A DNA stretch of 64,000 bases. It comes from Zizania palustris. Its lineage: Eukaryota; Streptophyta; Magnoliopsida; Poales; Poaceae. Location of the stretch: positions 73,417,480 through 73,481,479 of the forward strand of contig JAAALK010000285.1 of the NCBI GenBank assembly GCA_019279435.1. The letters are read 5' to 3'. The notes below the pieces were generated by a model, which worked only from the letters and a program-made list of their open reading frames with translations, made no database searches and had not been told where the DNA came from. Shown here piece after piece: positions 1 through 10,840 of this stretch. The translations under genes and the position numbers were made by a program. Position 1 is the first letter of the stretch, and every line of letters starts with the position of its first letter.

Positions 1-2917
1 ACTTGATGAGGGCTTTGAGGTTCATTTTGGTCGTGATGCCTCTTATGTGCTTGATTCTTCTAGTGCTTTCATTTGCAAAATCTTGAGAGTAGGGAGAGTT
101 TTTGGAGTTGATTTCTCTGAGTCATTTGGATCTTCTCATTGCCTTTTAGCTGAATTGTCTTCTGAGCTTTGGATGTGGCATAGGAGACTAGGGCACAGGA
201 GCTTTGATCTTCTTGCGAGATTAAGTGCCCTAGGACTCATCCGAGGATTGCCAAGCTAAAATTTGAGAAGAACCTCATTTGTGCTCCATGTCGTCTTGGA
301 AAAATGGTTGCCGCCTCGCATTCCCCCCTAAACATGGTCATGACTGAGCGACCCTGGTGAGTTTCTTCACATGGATACTGTTGGTCCATCCCAGGTTAGC
401 TCGTTAGGCGGTAAATGGTACGTGCTTGTTAGTGTTGACGACTACTCTCGTTACTCTTGGGTTTTCTTTCTTGTGAGCAAGGATGAAGTGTTCATACACT
501 TTCAGAGCTTAGCACTGATGTTATCCAATGAACTCCCTGGTGCAATGAAAGCTATTCGAAGCGACAATGGCACCGAGTTCAAAAATAGTTGTTTTGTAGA
601 ATTTTGCCTTGAACATGGAATTGAACATCAGTTTTCTACACCTAGAGTCCCTCAACAAAATGGTGTGGTTGAGAGTAAAAATCGCACACTTGTGGAGATG
701 GCTAGGACGATGCTCAACGAGCATAGGACTCCTAGAAAATTTTGGGTTGATGCTATGAGTACAACATGCTACATCTCCAACATGATCTTTTTGTGCTCTT
801 TGCTGAATGTGACTTCTTATGAACTTCACTTTGGGAGGAAGCCAAAGGTCACTCACTTCAGAGTGTTTGGATGCCGTTGCTTCATCCTAAAGCGAGGTAA
901 TTTGTACAAATTTGAATCGCGTGCATCTGACGATATCTTTTTGGGCTATTCTTTGCATGGTCACTCTTATCGTGTTTTCAATCTTGAAACTAACACTATA
1001 GTTGAATCTTGTGATGTATCTTTTGATGAAACTTCTCCATGTGTTAGTACTAATTTTGAATTTGCAAGTGAGCTCGATATGAGTAAAACACTTTTTGAGG
1101 AAGAAGAACCATCAGATAATGAAGATCTTGATGTTGTACCACTACCTCACTCTACGACAACTCCAGAAGTTTTGACTACTTCGATAAGAGGACCTAAAGA
1201 TTCTACTTCTAAGAGTTTGGAGCAAACTTAGGCAAGAGTTGAGGGGGAGATTCTGTCACAGAGAGAAGCACCGCTTTGTATTCAAAGAATGCATCCTCCG
1301 AAACAGATCATCGGCGAGCTAAATGAACGAGTAACCCAATCTCATGCTCATTTCGTTGATTCTGCTTTTGTTGTAAATTTTGAACCATTGGATGTTAGTC
1401 ATGCTTTGTTTGATGCGAGTTAGATCAACGCCATGCATGAGGAACTTGAAAATTTTGATAGAAATCAGGTTTGGATTCTCGTTGATCCACCCCCAGACAT
1501 TCACATCATTGGAAAAAAATGGATTTTCAAAAACAAACAGGGGGAGGATGGGGCTATAGTGAGAAACAAGGCTAGGCTTGTGGCTAAAGGGTATTCTCAA
1601 GTCGAGGGGGTTTATTTTGGAGAAACTTTTGCACCAGTAGCTCGACTTGAGGCCATTAGGATCTTGCTTGCTTTTGCATCTTCGCGTGGCTTTAAACTCT
1701 TTCAAATGGATGTAAAAAGTGCTTTCCTAAATGGTTTCATAGGAGAGGACGTGTATGTCAAGCATCCTCCTGGCTTTGAAAATCCCAAGTACCCTCATAG
1801 AGTCTTTAAACTTCACAAAACTCTATATGGGCTCAAGCAAGCTTCGAGGGCCTGGTACGACCGCCTTAGGATGTTCTTGATTGAGCACGGGTACAAAATG
1901 GGCTCTATTGACAAAACTTTGTTCACTCTCATGAATGGCAAATATTTCTTACTTGTCCAGATATATGTTGATGATATATTTTTTTGTGGTTCATCTCATA
2001 CTCTTGTTGTCGAGTTTGCTGAATCCATGAGCAGGAAATTCGAGATGTCGATGATGGGCTAGCTATCTTTCTTCCTGGGTTTGCAAATCAAGCAAAGCAA
2101 ACAAGGAACTTTTGTCCATTAAACAAAATGCACTAAAGACCTGCTTAAACACTTTGACATGTCTGATTCTAAACCTCTGTCTACCCCGATGGGTACTTCT
2201 GTTGCACTTGATCTAGATGAAGACGGAGAAGAAGTGGACCAGAAGGAGTATAGCAGCATGATCGACTCCCTTCTTTACCTGACGGCTACGAGGCTAGACA
2301 TACACTTTGTTGTGTGTCTGTGCGCTCATTATCAGGCTTCTCCCAGGGCTTCTCATCGTCAAGTTGTCAATCACATTCTAAGGTACCTCAAGCACACTCT
2401 TGAATTCGGTATTTGGTATTCTGCATCATCTTCATTATGCTTGAGAGGTTTTTCTGATGCTGACTTTGCTGGATGTCATATTGATCGCAAGAGTACTTCT
2501 GCGACATGTCATTTTCTAGGTTCATCTCTTGTGTGTTGGTCTTCATGCAAACAGTCTAACATTGCACAATCTACAGCCGAGGCTGAATATGTAGCTGTCG
2601 CTCGCTGTTGCGCATAGATTTTGTGGATGGTTTCTACTTTGCGGGACTTTGGGTTGGATTTTTCACGTGTTCCATTATTTTGCGATAACACAAGTGTAAT
2701 CACTTTAGCAAACAACCTAGTACAGCATTCTAGGACCAAACACATTGACGTGCGTTATCACTTTTTAAGAGATCAGAATGAAAAAGGAGATATTGAGTTG
2801 CGTTTTGTCGATACCCAGAATCAATTTGTAGATATTTTCACCAAGCCTCTAGATGCTTATTGTTTTGCATTTCTGAGGGGAGAGCTTGGCATTTGTCATC
2901 CTTATGGCATCATGTGA
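1..2917 (+). pseudogene. pol: Cop1 pol remnant (integrase, RT, RNase H)
   Basis: This is the broken polyprotein of Cop1. Most of it stays in one reading frame. A GAG-pre-integrase segment with the WHRRLGH core lies at 170-260, followed by a short frame disruption at about 260-370. The integrase runs from 371 to 1231, with acidic residues at about 373 (MDTVGP), 563 (SDNG) and 671 (VVE). RT runs from 1433 to 2062 with an intact YVDD at 1964-1975. RNase H runs from about 2159 to 2917. In-frame stops interrupt it at about 1229, 1422, 2060, 2120 and 2615, several being single-base changes of Trp or Gln codons. In the living element this protein would cut, copy and integrate the element's cDNA. It is now a pseudogene. 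Confidence 0.92.
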
Positions 2918-4040
2918 GGGGGAGTTGTGTACTTTTGCATATGCTTCTGCAATATGATTAATTGCTTTCACATGTACATGCTTGTGTGTGCACTTTACAA
3001 TTCTGTCTTGTATTCACTATTTTATTATGATTAGAATGAACAAATCTATCTATACGTCTTGAGCATGGCTTTTCTTTATGAAAATTTGAAAATAGTCACT
3101 ACTAAGTCTGGAAACTAGCATGAATAGGCTAGGGTGCTTTTTCTATTCATTTCTTACTTGATAGCTTTGTCCTTTTCACTTGGATGCTCGTACGCAACTT
3201 GATCTTGTTATGCTTAAAAAAATGAAAAATTAAAAATTGAAAAATGTCAATGATGAAAATGAAACAAAAAATACTAAAGTTATGATAAAATTGAAAAGAT
3301 CCAGGTGGGTTTGCGTAGTCGCACTACTTTGTTCTAGACTGCTTACCATTGCACTTTGGTTTGAACTGGGACATTGAAGTGTATACCATAATCAATGCCT
3401 TAAGCTTCCGATGGTTTATCCAAGGCTTGGCTTGATCAGTTACCATAAGGTTGACTTGCAAATAACCCCTCACATTAAATATATATAAAAAAATAATAAA
3501 AAGTTTAACATTCTCGCATATCAAGTCTGCTGTAGATCCTTGTCGTGGGATGTGCTTTTCGAGTTTTGTTTTTGACTAGCTTTTGTATCTCTTACCTTGC
3601 CATGTCTAGTATGTTAGTCTGGGTAGTGATGCTTTTATTTGCTTAAATATCAAAATGCTTGCTCATACTGATACTTAGATTGTGTACATTCAAGCTTGTC
3701 ATTCAGTTAGCCAGGATAGTTTGTGAAGCACAAGAAGTGTTTGTAATGTAATTGGACTTAATCATATTCTGGAAGCATTGCATGTACACTTTACTCTCTC
3801 AACTCATAGGGCTATCTTGATGTCTACATTGCCAAAGGGGGATAGTTCATGAGCTTTTGGTGAATTTGTTGATCTTGTAAGCTTTTGAGGTATTTTTTGC
3901 TTTATCATCATTCATTCTTGTCAAGTGACATGTTTCTTAGCATTGCTCTTTTTAGAGCTTTCATGGTCACTTGTGTGTTGAATTGTTGCATTACACTTCT
4001 TTTGATCTTGAGTTGTCAATGCACTCATCAAGGGGGAGAT
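2918..4040 (+). other. Cop1 3' non-coding region with conserved block and polypurine tract
   Basis: No credible gene is seen here. The region begins with GTGAGGGGGAG at the pol stop and is A/T-rich. It contains a roughly 180-bp block (3293-3470) that is recognisably shared with Cop2, Cop4 and Cop5 (see findings). It ends with the polypurine tract CAAGGGGGAGAT (4029-4040) directly against the LTR start. The tract would prime plus-strand DNA synthesis. Another G-rich tract of the same kind lies near 3834. Confidence 0.8.
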
Positions 4041-4790
4041 TGAGGAACATAGTGAGGTTTGTCACTATGATTCAGGGTAATGATGAGTAATTCATAGGGT
4101 GTGGTCCTGAGTTTGTGTCTGGGTGTTTTGGATATGTGTTGTGTGTCTGTGTTTGTCTCGTGTGTGCAGGCTTGAGTTACTCATCAACTATCGATGGCAA
4201 GGGATCAGGGTTAGATGGGGAGTCCAATGCCAGATGGTCAAGGGTGTCAGTCGAAGTCGAGAGTGGACACATATGTACGCATGGAGATCGAGCAGGACAT
4301 CGGTTAAAGGTTGATCAAGACGAAGCATCGATCGAGTCAGCGAAAGGGAAGCTAGTTCAAGTGACAAGGCGGCTCGAGGGATCGAGAGCGGAAGAGACTT
4401 GTTGGTGGTCGAGTTCACGGACTGTCGACGGTCGTCGACGATCATAGGATGCTTTGTCGGTTTCTACTGGAAATCGTCGAATTATCAAATGTTTTTAAAT
4501 ACAATAAATAGGAGTTTAGTTTTAATTTGAGTATTTCAGTTTAGTAGAGTAAACTTTTAGTATATTTTTAGAATTGTCATATTCTAAAAATATATTGAAA
4601 GGGGGAGTCAAGTTGTATTGTTTTAGAGTCAAATAGAGGCAATTTTCAGGATATTTATATTCTGAAATTGCTGAAGGGGTATTTTGTAAAAGTGTCTATC
4701 TAGAAGGTCCCTTTTTAAGGGTCTTCTTCTCCAACATTCTGCTGGGAACTGCATCAAAAAAACAGAAACATGAGTCTGAGTTTTTGATTG
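4041..4790 (+). repeat. Cop1 3' LTR, left piece
   Basis: The LTR starts TGAGGAACATAG directly after the polypurine tract. It continues to the Cop2 insertion site and resumes after 15667, so the complete LTR would be about 2.87 kb. Short open frames inside it (for example 4115-4447) have no recognisable protein and are not called as genes. The base at 4791 begins Cop2, and the five bases before it (GATTG) are repeated at 15663-15667. Confidence 0.85.
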
Positions 4791-6846
4791 TGAGAAACCA
4801 AGGGTTGGTTTCGGTGTTTGTGATGAGTGATTGACAGGCTTTTAACCTCTGATTCGAAGGAGTACCTCCGAAGGGGGTTCGGAGGTTGGATCTCCGAAGG
4901 GGACTTTGGAGGCTGTTTCACCGAAGGGTTCGGTGGTTTGGTTGCTGCAGCTGTGCATCGGAGTGTGCCTGTCGGAGGGGTCCGACAGTACACGATGACT
5001 GGGTTGTACCGAAGGTCTCGGTATTTTGGGCGGTACACCGGAGTGTGTGCCGAAGGTTGCTAACCCGGAGAGGTCTCCGGAGTACTGGATACACTTGTCT
5101 GTTTGTCTGTGGTGCGCAGGGGACTTCGGAGGCGACGGACGGACGTAGCAGGTGAACCTGGGTCAAGCGGGAGGCTTGTTGCTAGGGGAGCGGGGAGCTC
5201 CATCACAGTGGCTGCGAAGGGGTCCGGGTCGGTCCTCGGGTCGAGGTGCATCAGGAGAAGGCAGTAAGTGCGGAGCGTGACTCCTGGTGAAGGTACTCCG
5301 AGACAAAGTCCTCGGAGGCGAGGCACTTTGAAGGGTACTCCGGAAGGAGTGACTTCGGAGTATGGTGGATCAAGTCCTCTGCGGAGGCAAGGCGTTCGAA
5401 GTGTGCTCCGGAGGGAGACATTCGAAGGTACCCGACGAAGGTCTCAGAAGTCGAGGTGCATCGAAGGCATGGTCCAAGTGAGGCTCGTCGAGGAGTGTGC
5501 TCGGGGATAGACACTGCGACGAAGGGCTCATGGAATGCTTCATGCGGAGGCCTTGGACGAAGGAGGGACTTCGAAGGGTGGTACTCCGAAGGTGGGGCTT
5601 TGGAGTGAGGAAGGCTTCGGAGCGAGGTTAGCTCCGGAGTGAAGGATGACTTGTGGTACTTCGGCCATGCATGACTTCGGTACACGGACTGACGGAGTTC
5701 GAGCTGGGAGTAGCTGCGAAGCCGTGGTGGTCCACTCCGGAGGTGTTGGTGCGAAGGTCCAAGGGCTTTGATGGCTTCGGCTCAAAACCGTCACTGTATC
5801 GGAGGCTATCTTCGGTGAAGCGAAGGCCGTCAGGTTCAAGGCTTCTCGGCGAAGCTACCGCAACCCTCGCGTGCGAAGGGGGGCTTCAGGAAGGTCAATG
5901 ACTGCAAAGGCTGACACTGTCTGCTCTGCAAAAAGCTGACGTTGTCCCCTCTGCAAAGCTGACAGAGAAGCCTCCAGAATAAAGTTGACTACCTTTTGTA
6001 CCCCTCAGTTCTGTAGAGACAAAACTGGTGTAAACCCTAGGGGTAATGTAGTCAATTCACTTGGGTGAACTGTGGGCTATAAATATGGGGGCTCGGTAGG
6101 TAACATGGAACACTTTGCGCATTTACTGTTGAGCTCCTGTACTAGCCTCCTCATACTTTGAATACATCCAGTGAGTTCATTTTTGTGTTACTTGTTCAAG
6201 CGGCGAAGCCCTGCCTCTGTGTGCTTTTTGCTTGAGCCTGTTTTACATACCTCGCTGCATACTTCGTCCATTTGTGTGTCACCTTGAGTGACTTGTGACA
6301 GTGCATCGAAGCCTGTGTTGACAAAGTGTGTTGTGTGTGCGAAGTGTGTTTTTCAGTGCACGTTTGCTCTGTGTAACAGGAGGGTAGACCTCGCTGCTTA
6401 CTAGCGAAGCCCTATTCGAAGCCCGTTTTGCTTCCCGTGTCTGAACCCTTAGCGAAGTCTGCTTAGTGTGCGTTTTGACCTTCGCAGTACGAAGCCCAGC
6501 ACCAGTTGCTGTCGCTAAGTATTTGGTCGAAGTCCTCAGAGGGTTGTCTACTCTTGCGAAGGGTGAAGTGCGAAGCCCGCTCGAAGCACCCAGTGTGCGG
6601 AGCCTGCACTGACTTAGCAGAGTTGTTTTCGGGGTTGTGGGTGGAGCGAAGTCTACTTGGCTTCGAACTTTTACTCCTTGCGAAGCCTGTGTTCGGAGCT
6701 GTCAAGTACCTCTGAACCAGACCTTCGAAGGTTGGTGTTCGAAGCCTGTTCCGCAGTAGATAGAATTAAAACCGAAGGCTGTTTTTAGCCCAAGTTTTTA
6801 AAAGCTCCCATTCACCCCCCCTCTGGTCGCCGTTTCCGGTCCAACA
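4791..6846 (+). repeat. Cop2 5' LTR (2056 bp)
   Basis: It begins TGAGAAACCAAGG and ends GGTCCAACA just before the primer site. A TATA box (TATAAATA, 6078-6085) marks the likely U3/R promoter. The stretch upstream of it (about 4850-5900) is packed with CGAAGG, CGGAGG and TTCGAAG words. The last 40 bases hold the CATTCACCCCCCCTCTGGTCGC box that all copia LTRs here share except that of Cop3. Many overlapping ORFs up to 144 codons occur in several frames and are by-products of the repeated words, not genes. Confidence 0.95.
6078..6085 (+). promoter_or_regulatory. TATA box of Cop2 5' LTR
   Basis: TATAAATA lies in the context GGGCTATAAATATGGGG. The same box is at 14892-14899 in the 3' LTR. It is the only good TATA motif I noticed in the downstream half of the LTR and sits where a U3/R promoter is expected. 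Confidence 0.7.
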
Positions 6847-6910
6847 ATTGGTATCAGAGCGGGTTAAGATCACCAGTTGACCTTAACTGGTTTTGTGATC
6901 TGTTGGCGAC
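6847..6910 (+). promoter_or_regulatory. Cop2 primer-binding site and leader hairpin
   Basis: TGGTATCAGAGC (6849-6860) matches the 3' end of plant initiator-Met tRNA and lies two bases after the LTR end, as expected for a minus-strand primer site. The remaining leader folds: AGATCA (6867-6872) pairs with TGATCT (6896-6901), and CCAGTT (6873-6878) pairs with AACTGG (6885-6890) around a six-base loop. The hairpin ends ten bases before the gag ATG. A packaging or translation role is inference. Confidence 0.8.
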
Positions 6911-9373
6911 ATGGACAGAGCTAGTAAAATTCCTCTGTTCGATGGGACTGACTTTGCATACTGGAAGGTGCGCATGGAGGCTTACTTGTTAAGCCAAGGA
7001 AATGCAATTTGGGAGATTGTGGACTCACAATACTCCATCCCTGAGACTCGCACCTCTCAAACAGAGAAGGATCAGTATAATGCCAACTCCAAGGCTAGAA
7101 ATATACTGTTCATTGGTTTGAGCCGGAGTGAGTTTGATAGGGTGCATCACCTTAGGACTGCTAGGGAAATTTGGACCACTCTCACTACTTTTCATGAGGG
7201 CTCTACACAGATCAAGGCCAAGCGCCAAAGCACATACAATCAACAGTATCAGCTGTTTGTGCAGGCACCTGGTGAATCTATAGATGCCATGTTTTCTCGC
7301 TTTGATGCGATAGTGAGTAACTTGCGGTCCAACGGGACGCTTTCTTAAAATGATCATGATAGGGCTATCAAGCTTCTCTATGCTCTTGACCGTAGCATAT
7401 GGGAAGTAAAGATATCCAGCATTGAGGAGTCCACAGGTTATGACATATTGACCTGTGATGAGCTCTTTAGCAAGCTGAAGTCCACAGAGATTGCCAAGGC
7501 ATCTCTTGCAGTGCACAGAAGCTCTTTGCCACAGCCATTGGCATTGGTTTCTAGCACTAGCCGTGGCACCGCTGCAGAACCGAGCACATCTGGTACTTGT
7601 GTTCTTGCAGATGGTTTTGCTTTGTCCTCCCTGGTCTCAGTCACAAAGGAGCAGGTGGACACTCTGGATGATGATGAGCTTGCTCTCATTGCCAGAAGGT
7701 TCACCCGTTTTCATCATGAGAGACGGGATCAGAGGAGAAGTGGTTTTAGTGGTTGCTTTGAATGTGGCGACACTTCTCATATTAAGGTCAATTGCCCTAA
7801 GCTCAAGAAGAGAGATGAGAGTGAGCGCCCCAAATACCACAAGAAGGAGAGGAAACCCTTTGTGAAGGGCAAGCGCGGCAAGATGGCTAAGAAAGTAGCC
7901 AAAGCCGCTTCCAGAGCGTTTGTTGCTGCTCTCAGCGACATCGACACTTCCTCAACTGAGGAGTCGAACTCTGAGGAGGAGGAGTCCCCAAGGAAGGAGG
8001 ACAAGAAGGACAAGAAGGGACGAGACTTCACCGGCCTTTGTTTCATGGCCGACAGCGATCACAGTGGCGATGAGCTTGACTCATCTGAGGTACCTCTATC
8101 ATCTGACCAGCTATTAATTAAACTAGATGAGCTGAATGAAGTAGTTCTCGGTCAGGATAGATTACTTGTGCAAGCCGCTAGAGAAAGAAAAGACCTAAGA
8201 CTTAGGCTAGAATCTATTTCTACTAAATATGCCATGCTTAAGTCTAAAGTAAGTGATGCTGAATGTGAATCTTGTTCTGTTGTCATGGGTGAGCTTGCTC
8301 AGTTGCATTCTGTACATGCTCAAACTCTTTCTGAGCTTGAGACTGCACATAAGCAGCTTTTGGTGGTGGATTCTAGACCTCATGATAAAATTGAATGCAT
8401 GAACTGTTCTTTATTGCGCGAGAGCATTAATTTACGTGATAAACATGTTCATGATTTAGAGGCTAGATTGGAGAGGGCCGGTAGTTCTAAGGATGTGCAG
8501 CCTATTTGTGACACATGCATTACCCTTAAGGACCAGCTAGGCACTGTTAGAGAGCGAGCTGAGAACCTCATGTCAGAAAATGAATACCTTCTTTCCGTGG
8601 TTAATAAATGCACTGAGGGAAAGGGTAGGATGTATTTGCTCTTGGCTAAAACCAAGATGTATGCTGACAGAGCAGGGGTTGCTCTAGGTTTGGGTTTTGA
8701 GAGAATTTCTTCAGACAGTAAGAACAAAACTGTTTTCACCTCACCCACTACCTTAGAGAAAGAAAGAGCTCTGTTAGACACCCCATCAGCCAAAAAGCCT
8801 ACCCGACCACCAAAGAAAACCACTCCTCCTGCCAAGAAAAATCCTCCCAAGAAAACCACTCAGAAGAAGCCCAAGGAGCCTATGAAAGTTGCTCCTGTGA
8901 CCCATGAGAGTGCCCCTAGGAGAATCTTTCATTGTTCCTACTGTCAGCGGGCGGGTCATTTGGTTGGGTTCTGTTTTCGTCGCATCAAGGATGAGCGACG
9001 CTCTCAGGCGATGAGTTACCAGGACATGCATTACCCATCTTTAGGTATACATGAGTCTGAGTTTTACTATCGTCCTGCTTTTGAGGCTCCTCGTACTTCT
9101 CGGAGAGGTTTTGCTCCTCGAGGTGTTCACCATGTTCCATATGGTGGTAGACCTCGGGCGAGTAGCCTTGTACCTCGTCAGAGTAGGAGACCTCGACATG
9201 TTGTTCGATCACAGCATGTAGGTAGACCTCGCACTTTGCATCACTTCGATTTTCCTGTGCGTAGACAGTCTACTTTTACTGCGCCTACTGCTCGTGTCAC
9301 TCAGTGCTGGATGCCTCGTCACTTTTTCACTCACCCCAGCACTGAGCGATCGAGATTTTTTTATCATGTGTAG
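6911..9373 (+). pseudogene. gag: Cop2 gag (capsid/nucleocapsid), one premature stop
   Basis: This is the structural protein of the virus-like particle. It starts at ATG 6911 (MDRASKIPLFDGTDFAYW, the usual copia gag opening with a UBN2-type capsid region over residues 1-200). A TAA at 7346-7348 interrupts it, and the same frame then continues to 9373, so the full-length protein would be about 820 residues. A zinc knuckle CX2CX4HX4C is at 7754-7795, followed by an acidic/lysine-rich stretch, a long helical Leu/Glu-rich middle likely to be coiled coil, a Pro/Lys-rich linker (about 8790-8880) and a second knuckle at 8933-8974. The C-terminus is Arg-rich. The long gag with two knuckles fits SIRE-like elements. 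It ends in TAG (9371-9373), and the pol frame continues in phase. Confidence 0.93.
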
Positions 9374-10840
9374 GCGACAGGTCGAGGCTTGGAGGGCACG
9401 TGGATCATGGACTCCGGTTGTTCGCGCCACATGACCGGAGATGCAGCATGGTTCTCCAGCCTCACCACAACCAAGCAAAGGGAACATATCACCTTCGGAA
9501 ACAATCGAAGGAGTAGAGTGAAAGGTAAAGGTGTGGTAAGAATTAATTCAAATTTCACTCTCAAAGATGTTGCTTTGGTTGAAAACCTGGGATACAATTT
9601 GCTGTCTGTATCTCAGTTGCTTGATGAGGGCTTCGAAGTGCGATTTCATCGCAATACTTCGCAAGTGCTCAATTTTGATGGCGTTGTGGTGTGTAAGATC
9701 TTTAGAGTTGGGAGAGTTTTTGGAGCTGATTTTTCAAAATCATCTGGTTCTTCTCATTGTCTTGTTGCACATTCTACTTCTGAGCTTTGGAAGTGGCATA
9801 GGAGTCTAGGGCATATGAGCTTTGAGTTGCTCGCTCGTCTGAGTGCCCTAGGTCTGATCCGAGGATTGCCCAAGCTCAAGTTTGAGAAGAATTTAGTGTG
9901 CGCTCCTTGTCGTCATGGAAAAATGATTGCTGCTTCGCATTCGCCAGTCACCACAGTGATGACTGAACAACCCGGAGAACTTCTCCATATGGACACTGTA
10001 GGTCCGTCACGGGTTAGTTCTTTAAGCGGCAAGTGGTATGTATTAGTTATTGTCGACGATTTCTCTCGCTACTCTTGGGTCTTCTTTCTTGCCAGCAAGG
10101 ATGAAGTGTTTTCACACTTTCGGAGTTTGGCTTTGAGACTTTTCACTGAACTCCCAGGTGCATTGAAATTCATTCGAAGTGATAATGGCATCGAGTTCAA
10201 AAACAGTCTCTTTGTTGACTTTTGCATGGAGCATGGCATAGAACATCAATTCTCTACTCCGCGGGTTCCTCAACAGAACGGTGTCGTTGAGAGGAAGAAC
10301 CGCACTTTGGTTGAGATGGCTAGGACGATGCTCGATGAGCACAGAACTCCTAGAAAATTCTGGGCTGAGGCCATGAACACAGCATTTTACATCTCAAACC
10401 GAATTTTCCTGCGCTCAATTTTAAACTTGACATCTTATGAGCTACGTTTTGGGAGATAGCCCAAGGTTACTCATCTTCGAGTTTTCGGCTGTCGTTGCTT
10501 TATCTTAAAACGTGGTAATTTGGATAAATTTTAGTCGCGTTCTTCTGACGGGATCTTTTTGGGTTACACTACTCATGGTCATTCTTATCGTGTTTATAAT
10601 TTGGAAACTAACACTGTCATCGAGTCATGTGATGTGACTTTTGATTAATCAACCCCCTCTGTTAGTTCTGCTTTTGAACAGGCAAATGAATACGACATGG
10701 AACAGACTATATTCGAAGAAGAAGATCCCGGAGAGTTCGAGGATGAACCCCTACTACCCTCGACATCAACCCCCTAAGCTGACCCCGCTTCGACCACTTC
10801 GGCACGAGGTCTCGAAGCAACTACCTCGACATCGGTCATC
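9374..10840 (+). pseudogene. pol: Cop2 protease and integrase
   Basis: This is in the same frame as gag, directly after its TAG. The aspartic protease motif DSGCSRHMTGD starts at 9410, followed by the GAG-pre-integrase domain (WHRSLGHMSFELL, about 9795-9840) with a C-x2-C pair near 9900. The integrase catalytic residues are at about 9992 (MDTVGP), 10181 (SDNG) and 10289 (VVERKNR). The frame is open from 9389 to a TAG at 10457-10459, where related copies have Gln. Further stops follow at about 10534, 10646 and 10777. The segment after 10560 is the acidic, Ser/Thr-rich linker between integrase and RT. The protein is inactive as it stands. Confidence 0.92.

Larger units (their letters stand above)
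1..4790 (+). mobile_element. Cop1, Ty1/copia (SIRE-like) element, left segment
   Basis: This is the 3' part of a copia retrotransposon whose 5' end lies outside the window. The order seen is GAG-pre-integrase end, integrase, RT, RNase H, a 1.1-kb non-coding stretch, a polypurine tract and the start of the 3' LTR at 4041. The LTR is cut at 4790 by insertion of Cop2 and resumes after 15667, ending at 17791. The protein and the tract next to the LTR closely match Cop2, so both belong to related families. The possible target duplication at the right end (ATACT, 17792-17796) cannot be checked because the left end is missing. Confidence 0.9.

Noticed and set aside
2918..4040. Envelope-like gene after pol, as in some SIRE elements
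   Set aside because: No ORF of meaningful length or membrane pattern is seen here or in the same region of Cop2, Cop4 or Cop5.
4115..4447. 110-codon ORF
   Set aside because: It lies inside the Cop1 LTR; composition is low-complexity and no family is recognised.
5251..5685. 144-codon minus-strand ORF and many overlapping ORFs in 4800-6700 and 13600-15600
   Set aside because: They sit in the Cop2 LTRs, overlap in several frames, repeat in both LTRs and follow from CGAAGG-type words.
6849..6860. tRNA gene fragment
   Set aside because: TGGTATCAGAGC is complementary to the tRNA 3' end and stands at the LTR edge, so it is a primer-binding site. The same holds at 19011, 42138, 51845 and, for tRNA-Asp type, 44228 and 49559.
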